In this document: in pieces, positions 1-5,104 of the stretch
How positions within the stretch are numbered: the stretch's first letter is position 1
Layout: every line of letters starts with the position of its first letter
NCBI GenBank assembly: GCA_947501315.1
Contig: CANMXH010000147.1
Location: 1-5,618 of the forward strand
DNA from: Caulobacteraceae bacterium
GTDB taxonomy: Bacteria > Pseudomonadota > Alphaproteobacteria > Caulobacterales > Caulobacteraceae
Reading direction: 5' to 3'
DNA: 5,618 nucleotides
Notes under the pieces: generated by a model
The model's input: the letters and a program-made list of their open reading frames with translations, nothing else
Databases searched by the model: none
Told to the model about the DNA's origin: nothing
Program-made: the position numbers and the translations under genes

Positions 1-828
1 CGGCAGGTTCAGGGCCCTGGACACCTCGGCCGCGGCCTCGCCGGGCGGCAGCCGGGTCATGGCCTCGGCCAGGGCGGCGTCGGCGTCGGCCTCGGAGGCG
101 ACCTCGGTCTCGCCGGGCGCGACGACGATGACGATCTCCCCCTTGGGGCCCTGACAGCGGGGGTCCACGGCCAGTTCGGCCAGGGAGCCGCGCACACATT
201 CCTCGTACAGCTTGGTCAGTTCACGGGCCACGGCGGCGGGGCGCGGACCCAGAACAGCCGCCATATCGGCCAGGCTGTCGGCGAGACGCGGGCCGCTCTC
301 GAAGAAGACCAGGGTCTGGCGGGCGGTCCGCACCTCTTCCAGCGCCGCGCGCCGGGCACCGGACTTGGGCGGCAGGAAGCCCGCGAACAGCACACGGTCG
401 GCAGGCAGGCCGGCGATGCACAGGGCGGCCAGCAGGCTGGACGGGCCGGGGATCGGATGCACCGGCAGGCCGGCGGCGATCACCGCCCGGGCCACGACGA
501 AGCCGGGGTCCGAGACCAGCGGCGTACCGGCGTCGGACACCAGCGCCACCACCGCTCCCTCACGCAGCCGTTCGATGGCCAGTTCGGCGGCGCGCGGCGA
601 GGCGTGGTCGTCGCACCGCTCCAGCTTCGCCTTCAGCCCGTAAGCCGACAGCAGCTTGCCGGTGACCCTCGTATCCTCGGCCAGCACCAGATCGGCCGCG
701 GCCAGCACATCGAGCGCCCGCAGCGTCATGTCCCGCAGATTCCCGATCGGCGTCGCCACCAGATAGAGGCCCGACGCGACGGGTCGCGGCGGCGGGGCGG
801 TCGGGGGGAAGGCGGCGGGATCAGGCAT
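1..828 (-). CDS. rsmI: 16S rRNA (cytidine(1402)-2'-O)-methyltransferase RsmI, C-terminal end cut by window edge
   Basis: RsmI 2'-O-methylates C1402 in the decoding centre of 16S rRNA, using S-adenosylmethionine, in the cytoplasm. The reading frame is open for 276 codons from the ATG at 826-828 to the left edge. It shows the tetrapyrrole-methylase fold motifs in order: LYLVATPIGNL (residues 21-31), AEDTR (50-54), SDAGTPLVSDPG (98-109), IPGPSS (126-131), GFLPPKSGARR, then RELTKLYEE and GPKGEIVIVV near the C-terminus. Family members are usually about 280-300 aa, so only some 10-25 residues should be missing. The visible end (PPGEAAAEVSRALNLP) fits the usual C-terminal helix. No clear Shine-Dalgarno precedes the ATG; the methylase fold begins about 20 residues later, so the start is plausible but not proven. 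The N-terminal tail (residues 5-16) is Pro/Ala-rich. Identity is considered firm. Confidence 0.95.
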   Translation of the reverse strand, partial: MPDPAAFPPTAPPPRPVASGLYLVATPIGNLRDMTLRALDVLAAADLVLAEDTRVTGKLLSAYGLKAKLERCDDHASPRAAELAIERLREGAVVALVSDAGTPLVSDPGFVVARAVIAAGLPVHPIPGPSSLLAALCIAGLPADRVLFAGFLPPKSGARRAALEEVRTARQTLVFFESGPRLADSLADMAAVLGPRPAAVARELTKLYEECVRGSLAELAVDPRCQGPKGEIVIVVAPGETEVASEADADAALAEAMTRLPPGEAAAEVSRALNLP

Positions 829-1297
829 CGGCGGGACCGTGCCCGAGGGGCGCGGCGGGCTCAAGGGCGAGCGGCATGAGGCCGGCCGACGGGCCTTCTG
901 CCGTCGACCCCGGAAAAATGCCGGAAAGCGATACTCTCGCCCCTTTGGGGGCTGACGCTGGACAGCAGGAATTGCGCGGGTTGGCGCGGGGTCCGGGCGG
1001 GGCGGATCCGTTGGTTGGCGATGTCAAAGACCGTGGCGGCGGGCGTTCAGTCCCGATTTGCGCATTTTATCACCGTGGGGAGCGGCGCCAGGGAGGCGGG
1101 CGAGCTTCGGGCTGAGGATCAGGGGCGAGAAGGCACGGTCGGGGGTGCGAAGGGGACGGAAGATGGGGGGCGGGAATGGCGGGGTCTGACTCAACGCGGA
1201 CCTTGGAAGCGTCCGCTTTTCGGCCTGAAGAGGGCAGGCTCACCTGGTCGCCCGAAAGCAGACGCTCCTGGAGTCCGCTACGGGTGGGGAGCGGACA
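829..1297. other. 469-base intergenic region without a convincing gene
   Basis: I see no credible protein in either strand. The open frames here give low-complexity Gly/Arg/Pro-rich translations with no recognisable motif and no ribosome-binding site. From about 1076 to 1190 the + strand is markedly G-rich, with G-runs at 1141-1145, 1152-1155, 1165-1170, 1172-1174 and 1181-1184. A short GCCCC/GGGGC hairpin lies at 939-952 with a TTTG loop and no T-tract. A TTGACA box reading towards rsmI lies at 1022-1027 (minus strand), but no matching -10 is seen at normal spacing, so the rsmI promoter is not located. The right end (1196-1296) carries the GTCCGC-type hairpins listed separately. Confidence 0.6.
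1196..1296. repeat. Cluster of GTCCGC/GCGGAC inverted repeats
   Basis: Three overlapping inverted repeats are visible. GCGGAC (1196-1201) pairs with GTCCGC (1211-1216) across a 9-base loop. GCGTCCGCTTTTCGG (1209-1223) pairs, with one mismatch and one extra base, with CCGAAAGCAGACGC (1252-1265). GTCCGCT (1273-1279) pairs perfectly with AGCGGAC (1290-1296) across a 10-base loop. The last hairpin ends two bases before the stop of the small minus-strand gene, so it would form in the 3' end of that transcript; it has no T-tract, so it is at best a weak terminator. The GTCCGCTTTC / GAAAGCGGAC wording resembles dispersed intergenic repeats I recall from alphaproteobacterial genomes (inference, unchecked). 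Confidence 0.6.
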
Positions 1298-1546
1298 TCA
1301 GCTTTGCCGAGCGGAAAGGAGCGCGTCGATCAGCTTGCCGTGAATGTCGGCGATGCGATCCGGCTCACGAGCTTCGAGGTAAAAGCCTCGGTCATAGATA
1401 ATCTTTATTTCGCCAGCGTTCGTTCGCACCTCGGCAACCATGTTGCCGAAGGCTTCAGGTGCGTAGTGCACGATCGTTAGGGCCTCGACTTCAAGGCCGA
1501 CGGCTTCGAGTGCCGAACGAATATAGTTGAGCGGCTCGGCTCCCAT
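1298..1546 (-). CDS. Small protein of unknown function (82 aa)
   Basis: I do not recognise this protein. It is 82 residues, acidic (about 13 Asp/Glu against 8 Lys/Arg), has no Cys, no signal peptide and no membrane segment. The pattern suggests an N-terminal helix (about residues 5-16), two or three beta strands (about 18-26, 35-51, ending in the motif IKIIYDRGFYLEAR) and a C-terminal helix (about 61-80), a fold size common among small immunity-like or accessory proteins; that comparison is only a guess. The ATG at 1544-1546 is preceded by GAGGAG with only 2 bases of spacing, and an in-frame stop lies just upstream, so no longer version exists. By my count its G+C is about 57%, clearly below the neighbours. 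It stands alone, with GTCCGC-type hairpins on both sides. The balanced amino-acid composition argues for a real gene, unlike the shadow frames around it. Confidence 0.6.
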   Translation of the reverse strand: MGAEPLNYIRSALEAVGLEVEALTIVHYAPEAFGNMVAEVRTNAGEIKIIYDRGFYLEAREPDRIADIHGKLIDALLSARQS

Positions 1547-1571
1547 GACTCCTCATACGTGATCTCTTGAA

Positions 1572-1626
1572 GGTCGCCTATGGGTCGGGAGCGGTCATCG
1601 GGTTCGGACCGCAAAGCGGACCATTC
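1572..1626. repeat. Second copy of the GTCCGC-type inverted repeat, hemW side
   Basis: GCGGTC (1591-1596) pairs perfectly with GACCGC (1607-1612) across a 10-base loop, the same geometry as the hairpin at 1273-1296. It is followed by AAAGCGGACCATT (1613-1625), matching the same dispersed motif, and preceded by TATGGGTCGGGAGCGG, which read in reverse complement (CCGCTCCCGACCCATA) resembles the same family's other arm. The unit lies between the hemW stop and the start of the small minus-strand gene, in its probable leader. No clear -35/-10 pair is seen in the 181-base gap. Confidence 0.45.
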
Positions 1627-1727
1627 CGGGCTCAGACGGCATGGCTGAATGTCGTGTTTCCGGCGCTCGGTGAACGACCGGTTCCGGCGCAATCCGGATG
1701 CGCGCGACTTCGCCGGCGCCGCCAACA

Positions 1728-2888
1728 TCACACCAGCAGCGCCCGCAACACCCCGTCCAGCACCGGCCGTCCGGCCGCCGTTGCCCTGACCCGGTCCGCT
1801 TCCACAGCCAGGAAACCGTCCGCGATCAGACCGGCCAGCGGTTCCGCCGCCTCCGTCCGGCCCAGCGCCGCCAGATCGGCCCGTGCCACGCCTTCGATCG
1901 TGCGCAATCCCAGCAGCACCTTCTCCTCCGCTGCGTCCCGGTCCGACTGGACCTCCCGCTCGCTCCAGGGCGTCCCCGCCGCGACCCCGGCGACATAGGC
2001 CCCGATGCCCCTTTGGGCGACGGTCGCCGTCCGGGCGCCTTGCAGTGTCAGCCGCCCATGCGCGCCCGGGCCGAGGCCGAGGTAGTCGCCGCCGCGCCAG
2101 ACGTGGAGATTGTGGGCCGATCGCGCCGCCGCGCCCCGGGCGTGGTTGGACACCTCATAGGCGTCGAAACCGGCGGCCTCGAGCACGGTCTGGGTGGTCT
2201 CATAAAGGGCGGCCGACCGGTCCTCGTCGGGCGGGGTCCAGGCGCCGCGGGCCACGGCGCGGCCGAAGGCGGTCGTGGGCTCTATGGTCAGCTGATAGGG
2301 CGAGACATGTTCGAAGCCCATGTCGATGGCCCCGGCCAGTTCGACCCGCCAGTCGTCCACGGTCTGGTCGGGGCGGACATAGATCAGGTCGATGGACAGG
2401 CGCGGAAAGGCGCGGGCGGCCACGGCCACAGCACGGCGGGCCTCGTCCGCTGAATGGTTACGACCGAGGAAGGCCAGGGCCGCGTCGTCCAGCGCCTGCA
2501 CCCCCATGGACAGGCGATTGATCCCGGCCGCGGCCAGGGCGGCGAAGCGGGCAGCCTCGGCGTCGGTGGGATTGGCCTCGAGCGTGATCTCGATCGCGCC
2601 GCGCGGCGGGAACAGGGTCCGGGCCCGGTCGATGACAGCGGCCACGGCCTCAGGCGCCATCAACGAGGGCGTGCCGCCCCCGAAAAAGATCGAGGCCAGG
2701 CGTCGGGGCCCGGTCAGAAGGCCTTGCGCCTCCATATCGGCGAGGATGGCCTCGACCAGCGCCGCCTGTTCCTCCACCCGCCCGCGGTCGCGCACGACGT
2801 TGAAGTCGCAATAGGGGCAGATGCGGGCGCAATACGGCCAGTGGACGTAGAGGGCGAGGTCTGTGCCGGGGTGGGGGACGGGGGGCAT
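1728..2888 (-). CDS. hemW: Radical SAM family haem chaperone HemW
   Basis: HemW is a cytoplasmic radical-SAM protein that binds haem and is thought to deliver it to respiratory enzymes; it was long misannotated as oxygen-independent coproporphyrinogen III oxidase (HemN). The protein has 386 residues, normal for the family. The cluster motif is C20-x3-C24-x2-C27 followed by D-F (YCARICPYCDFN). HemN would have a fourth Cys two residues later, absent here, which favours HemW. Further motifs are FFGGGTPSL (68-76, SAM binding), LEANP (103-107), NRLSMGVQALDD (124-135) and the family hallmark HN..VWRGGDYLGLGPGAHG (259-278). The ATG at 2886-2888 is the only usable start before the core; upstream is CCCCACCCCC with no Shine-Dalgarno. 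It lies 139 bases downstream of rdgB on the same strand, with a heptamer palindrome between, so co-transcription is likely but translation is not coupled. Confidence 0.95.
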   Translation of the reverse strand: MPPVPHPGTDLALYVHWPYCARICPYCDFNVVRDRGRVEEQAALVEAILADMEAQGLLTGPRRLASIFFGGGTPSLMAPEAVAAVIDRARTLFPPRGAIEITLEANPTDAEAARFAALAAAGINRLSMGVQALDDAALAFLGRNHSADEARRAVAVAARAFPRLSIDLIYVRPDQTVDDWRVELAGAIDMGFEHVSPYQLTIEPTTAFGRAVARGAWTPPDEDRSAALYETTQTVLEAAGFDAYEVSNHARGAAARSAHNLHVWRGGDYLGLGPGAHGRLTLQGARTATVAQRGIGAYVAGVAAGTPWSEREVQSDRDAAEEKVLLGLRTIEGVARADLAALGRTEAAEPLAGLIADGFLAVEADRVRATAAGRPVLDGVLRALLV

Positions 2889-2901
2889 GGGGGTGGGGAC
2901 C

Positions 2902-3028
2902 AGTGGCGAGTGGCGAGTGGCGAGTGGCGAGGCGTTGGCGGCTGGTGGCCATTGAACGCAACCTCGATGGCCGGAAAGCGATCATGCATCGCTGGCCACT
3001 CACCACTCGCCACTCGCCACTCGCCACT
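2902..3028. repeat. 127-base palindromic element: inverted arrays of the AGTGGCG heptamer with nested hairpins
   Basis: The left arm is four perfect tandem copies of AGTGGCG (2902-2929). The right arm is the reverse complement, CGCCACT: a partial copy (2995-3000), one variant copy CACCACT (3001-3007) and three perfect copies (3008-3028). The spacer holds more pairing: GTGGCCA (2945-2951) with TGGCCAC (2993-2999); alternatively GGCCAT (2947-2952) with ATGGCC (2967-2972); and AGCGAT (2977-2982) with ATCGCT (2988-2993) over a 5-base loop. The last base of the right arm is the first base of the rdgB stop codon's complement, and the left arm ends 13 bases before the hemW start. As RNA in an rdgB-hemW transcript this would be a very stable cruciform-like structure. 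Reading through it gives the repetitive peptide SGEWRVA, which is an artefact and not a gene. Confidence 0.9.
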
Positions 3029-3630
3029 CACCCCATCAACGCCGCCTTCAGCTTCGCAAACGCCACCGCCCGGTGGCTGATCGAGTCCTTCAGCGCCGGG
3101 TCCAGTTCGCCGAAGGTCTGGTCGCGGCCATCGGGGATGAAGATGGGATCATAGCCGAAGCCGCGGTCGCCGCGCGGGGGGAAGGTCAGCTGGCCGTCGA
3201 CCCGGCCCTCGACCACCACCGCCGGGCCGTCGGGCCAGGCCACGGCCAGGGCCGAGGTGAACCAGGCGCGGCGATCCGGTGAGCCGGTCTCATCCAGCCG
3301 CTCCTCGACCCGGCGCATGGCAAAGGCAAAATCCTTGTCCGGCCCGGCCCATCGGGCGGAAAAAATACCCGGAGCCCCGTCGAGGGCCGCAACGGACAGG
3401 CCGGAGTCATCCGCCAGGGCGACCTCGCCTGAACGATCCGCCGCATGGCGGGCCTTGAGCAGGGCATTGCCGACGAAGGTGCTCTCGGTCTCGTCCGGTT
3501 CAGGCAGATTCAGGCTGGCGGCGGTGACCACGGCGTAATGTCCGTCCAGAAGCGCGTCGATCTCGACCGCCTTGCCGGGGTTGTGGGTCGCCACGACCAG
3601 CCGCATCCCCTTGATAAGCTTCAGATTCAT
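3028..3630 (-). CDS. rdgB: RdgB/HAM1 family XTP/dITP pyrophosphatase
   Basis: This enzyme hydrolyses non-canonical purine nucleotides (dITP, XTP, ITP) to monophosphate and pyrophosphate in the cytoplasm, keeping inosine and xanthine out of DNA and RNA. With the start at 3630 it is 200 residues, typical for the family. Motifs are THNPGK (15-20), ETESTFVGNALLKA (47-60), the metal-binding ADDSGL (73-78), GAPGIFSARWAG (85-96), GFGYDPIF (157-164) and SHRAVAFAKLK (185-195). Three starts compete: GTG at 3639 (GGAG 3 bases upstream), ATG at 3630 (GGAG about 12 bases upstream) and ATG at 3606 (AAGGGG directly adjacent). I chose 3630 because homologues usually carry a few residues before the RLVVATHN strand; the choice is not secure. 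It is the upstream partner of hemW. In many alphaproteobacteria rph precedes it, but here a divergent gene set does. Confidence 0.94.
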   Translation of the reverse strand: MNLKLIKGMRLVVATHNPGKAVEIDALLDGHYAVVTAASLNLPEPDETESTFVGNALLKARHAADRSGEVALADDSGLSVAALDGAPGIFSARWAGPDKDFAFAMRRVEERLDETGSPDRRAWFTSALAVAWPDGPAVVVEGRVDGQLTFPPRGDRGFGYDPIFIPDGRDQTFGELDPALKDSISHRAVAFAKLKAALMG

Positions 3631-3670
3631 CCCGATCACGCGCTCCGCAACAATCTATTGCCAAAGTTTA

Positions 3671-3687
3671 ATATCGTTAAACGATAT
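3671..3687. promoter_or_regulatory. Perfect 17-base palindrome, operator-like
   Basis: ATATCGTT-A-AACGATAT is a perfect 8+1+8 inverted repeat in the only AT-rich stretch (about 3650-3690) of the right half. It lies 32-57 bases upstream of the possible rdgB starts at 3639 and 3630, and about 155 bases upstream of the + strand 38-aa gene, inside a divergent intergenic region. Its length and position fit a dimeric regulator's operator. The cognate regulator is unknown; the HTH protein encoded at 4844-5104 is one candidate. Promoter-like hexamers overlap (TATTAA on the minus strand at 3668-3673; TATGTA on the plus strand at 3685-3690), but neither has a convincing -35 partner. Confidence 0.5.
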
Positions 3688-3831
3688 GTAACGTGCCTTT
3701 TGCGAGAGCACGGACTATCTATGCCATCAAGAACGGGCACCGCAACGTTCCACGAACAGGCCTGAACCGGCAAGTTCAATGCAGCGGATCACCAATCGGG
3801 GGGCAAGAAACACCCCTCGTTCAGAATCAAC

Positions 3832-3835
3832 GGAG
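3832..3835 (+). promoter_or_regulatory. Ribosome-binding site GGAG that fixes the 38-aa gene start
   Basis: GGAG ends 7 bases before the ATG at 3843. The same frame is open back to an ATG at 3693, but that longer version has no ribosome-binding site and its extra 50 residues look like translated leader. Confidence 0.65.
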
Positions 3836-3842
3836 AACCACC

Positions 3843-3959
3843 ATGAACACCATGAACGTTTCCTTCTTCATCGAGAAGGTCGGCCACGGCATCCTCAACA
3901 CCTTCCTGCTCGCCGCCCTGCCGACCGCCCTGGTCGCCACCCTGATCCAGAGCTTCTGA
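3843..3959 (+). CDS. Small single-pass membrane protein (38 aa), unknown function
   Basis: The product is 38 residues: a short N-terminal segment (MNTMNVSFFIEKVGHG) with an amphipathic look and mixed charge, then one hydrophobic helix (about residues 17-36, ILNTFLLAALPTALVATLI) with a central Pro, ending QSF. It is predicted to sit in the cytoplasmic membrane. A good GGAG ribosome-binding site 7 bases before the ATG and a non-random, strongly hydrophobic composition support translation. A second in-frame ATG at codon 4 is possible. It is the first gene on the + strand after the palindrome and lies about 200 bases before the DUF2975 gene. I do not recognise a family. It could be a small regulatory membrane peptide or, less likely, a toxin-like peptide; nothing here decides between them. 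Confidence 0.65.
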   Translation: MNTMNVSFFIEKVGHGILNTFLLAALPTALVATLIQSF

Positions 3960-3963
3960 CCTC

Positions 3964-4005
3964 GCCGGGTCTGAACGCCTCCGGGCACCAGACCAAAGAC
4001 CCGGC
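3964..4005 (+). terminator. Stem-loop just after the 38-aa gene, possible weak terminator or attenuator
   Basis: GCCGGGTCT (3964-3972) pairs perfectly with AGACCCGGC (3997-4005) over a 24-base loop, beginning 4 bases after the stop codon. A competing hairpin uses the same left arm: GGTCTG (3968-3973) with CAGACC (3989-3994). No T-tract follows, so it is not a classical intrinsic terminator. It may protect the 3' end of the short message or partly separate it from the downstream genes. Confidence 0.35.
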
Positions 4006-4055
4006 CTCAACCCGCCTGAAGGGCGTGAGCCAGACAGAAAAGTCTCACAGGAGCT

Positions 4056-4087
4056 TTGACGATCGGCATGACAATCGCGTTGAATAA
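4056..4087 (+). promoter_or_regulatory. Possible promoter for the DUF2975/HTH/Smr genes
   Basis: TTGACG at 4056-4061 matches the -35 element typical of alphaproteobacterial housekeeping promoters. The best -10-like sequence downstream is GAATAA at 4082-4087, but the spacing (20 bases) is long and the match poor. It lies 77 bases before the ATG at 4164. The call is weak. Confidence 0.25.
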
Positions 4088-4163
4088 GACCGCGTGTGGG
4101 TTCGCCGGACCCATCGCGGCATCCTCGCCCTGCCGACCGGTCCGCTAGCAGAGAGGTCGACCC

Positions 4164-4754
4164 ATGCGTTTCCCGAAGGCACCTTCGACAGGGATTCGCC
4201 TGCCTTTCGTCCGCACCCCCACGCTTCCCGGCCTGGGCCGCGGCTCCATGTCCAGCCTTGTTGACGTCGCACTCGCAGCCGCCTTCCGGGTGCTGGCACT
4301 GCTGACCCTCGGTGCGGTGCTCGTCTTTCTCATTCTCGCCTTCGTCCCGCTGGGCCCGCTCAACCTGATCGCGACCTCGGAAGACAGTGGCACCAGCGTC
4401 CCCGTGCCGCGCGCCTACCTCCTGTTCGGCGTCGGCGCCTTCGCCGGCTATTTTGCCGGCTTCGCCCTGATCCTCCGCCACCTGCGCCGAATCGTCCATT
4501 CCCTGCGGATCGGAGACCCCTTCCAGCCGGCCAATGTCAGCCGGCTGAAGGAGATCGGCCTGACCCTCGCCACGGTGACGGGGGGCGCATGGATCGGCCA
4601 GGCCCTGGTGTCGCGGCTGGTGCGCGGCGAGCTGGAGCCGCCCGGCCTGTTCGACCTAGTCACCCCGGCCTTTTCCGTCCTGGTCGTCTTCGTCCTCGCC
4701 GAGGTGTTCCGGGAAGGTGCCAGACTGCGCCGGGAGTCGGAGCTGACCATCTGA
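4164..4754 (+). CDS. DUF2975 domain-containing integral membrane protein
   Basis: The product is 196 residues with four predicted membrane helices at about 35-62, 84-105, 131-152 and 162-182. The conserved DUF2975 features are IGDPFQPANVSRLKEIG (116-132; compare the family pattern GDPF..N..RL..IG between helices 2 and 3) and the C-terminal LRRESELTI (188-196), equivalent to the usual ...LREE.ELTV ending. The biochemical function of the family is unknown. It is commonly encoded next to a small YozG-like HTH regulator, exactly as here. The ATG at 4164 is preceded by GAGAGG with 7 bases of spacing. A later ATG at codon 29 (4248) has no ribosome-binding site and would remove the LGRGSMSS segment, so I prefer 4164. 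The HTH gene follows after 89 bases. Confidence 0.88.
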   Translation: MRFPKAPSTGIRLPFVRTPTLPGLGRGSMSSLVDVALAAAFRVLALLTLGAVLVFLILAFVPLGPLNLIATSEDSGTSVPVPRAYLLFGVGAFAGYFAGFALILRHLRRIVHSLRIGDPFQPANVSRLKEIGLTLATVTGGAWIGQALVSRLVRGELEPPGLFDLVTPAFSVLVVFVLAEVFREGARLRRESELTI

Positions 4755-4843
4755 TGGACCGGGCGATCACGAGGCTGCGCCTTTTGACGCTTCGCGCCGC
4801 CGGTCGGGTCGACCCGTCGCGTGCCCTCGACTAGAGAAAACCC

Positions 4844-5104
4844 ATGGCCATACGCGTACAGCTTGACCGAATCCTCCTCGAACGGCGCATGTCGCTGACC
4901 GAGCTGGCCGACCGCGTCGGCGTGACCCTGGCGAATCTGTCGATCCTCAAGACCGGCAAGGCGCGGGCCATCCGGTTTACCACCCTCGACGCCCTGTGCC
5001 GCGAGTTGAACTGCCAGCCGGGCGACCTGCTGGTCCAGACACCCGGGCCCCAGGACCCCGGCTCGGATGAGGATCCGGACGGGAACGCCCCCGGCACCAC
5101 ATGA
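4844..5104 (+). CDS. XRE-family (YozG-like) helix-turn-helix transcriptional regulator
   Basis: This is an 86-residue DNA-binding protein. Residues 1-68 form a Cro/CI-type HTH domain: VQLDRILLERRMSLTELADRVG (helices 1-2), VTLANLSILKTGKARAIRF (about 27-45, recognition helix with the family's typical LS.LK.GKA.AIRF wording), and TLDALCRELNCQPGDLL (about 47-63). The CQPGDLL ending is characteristic of the YozG-like subgroup that accompanies DUF2975 membrane proteins. The tail (69-86) is acidic, Pro/Gly-rich and probably disordered. The ATG at 4844 has only a weak upstream AGAGA. It probably shares a transcript with the DUF2975 gene and overlaps the next gene by 4 bases (ATGA). It may regulate its own operon, perhaps through a palindrome such as that at 3671-3687; that link is inference only. 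Confidence 0.9.
   Translation: MAIRVQLDRILLERRMSLTELADRVGVTLANLSILKTGKARAIRFTTLDALCRELNCQPGDLLVQTPGPQDPGSDEDPDGNAPGTT

Noticed and set aside
821..1027. 68-codon minus-strand open frame directly upstream of rsmI
   Set aside because: Pro/Ala/Gly-rich without motifs; its end overlaps the rsmI start in another frame. It looks like leader sequence.
1015..1401. 128-codon + strand open frame between rsmI and the small gene
   Set aside because: Low-complexity Gly/Arg-rich translation, no ribosome-binding site or motif, crosses the hairpin repeats and overlaps the better-supported 82-aa gene on the other strand.
1683..1698. TCCGG/CCGGA hairpin just downstream of the hemW stop as a terminator
   Set aside because: Only 5 base pairs and no T-tract on the minus strand, so not enough to call a terminator.
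1698..2453. 251-codon + strand open frame opposite hemW
   Set aside because: Shadow of hemW, whose radical-SAM motifs are unambiguous on the minus strand.
2902..3028. CRISPR-like array
   Set aside because: The heptamers are contiguous tandem copies without unique spacers, and the two arrays are in inverted orientation. There are no cas genes.
2650..3154. Open frames on both strands containing SGEWRVA-type repeats
   Set aside because: They read through the heptamer arrays and then continue in shadow frames of hemW or rdgB. The peptide repeat is an artefact of the DNA repeat.
3789..4499. 236-codon minus-strand open frame across the small gene and DUF2975 gene
   Set aside because: Antisense shadow in high-GC DNA with charged low-complexity composition; the + strand genes have clear family motifs and membrane helices.
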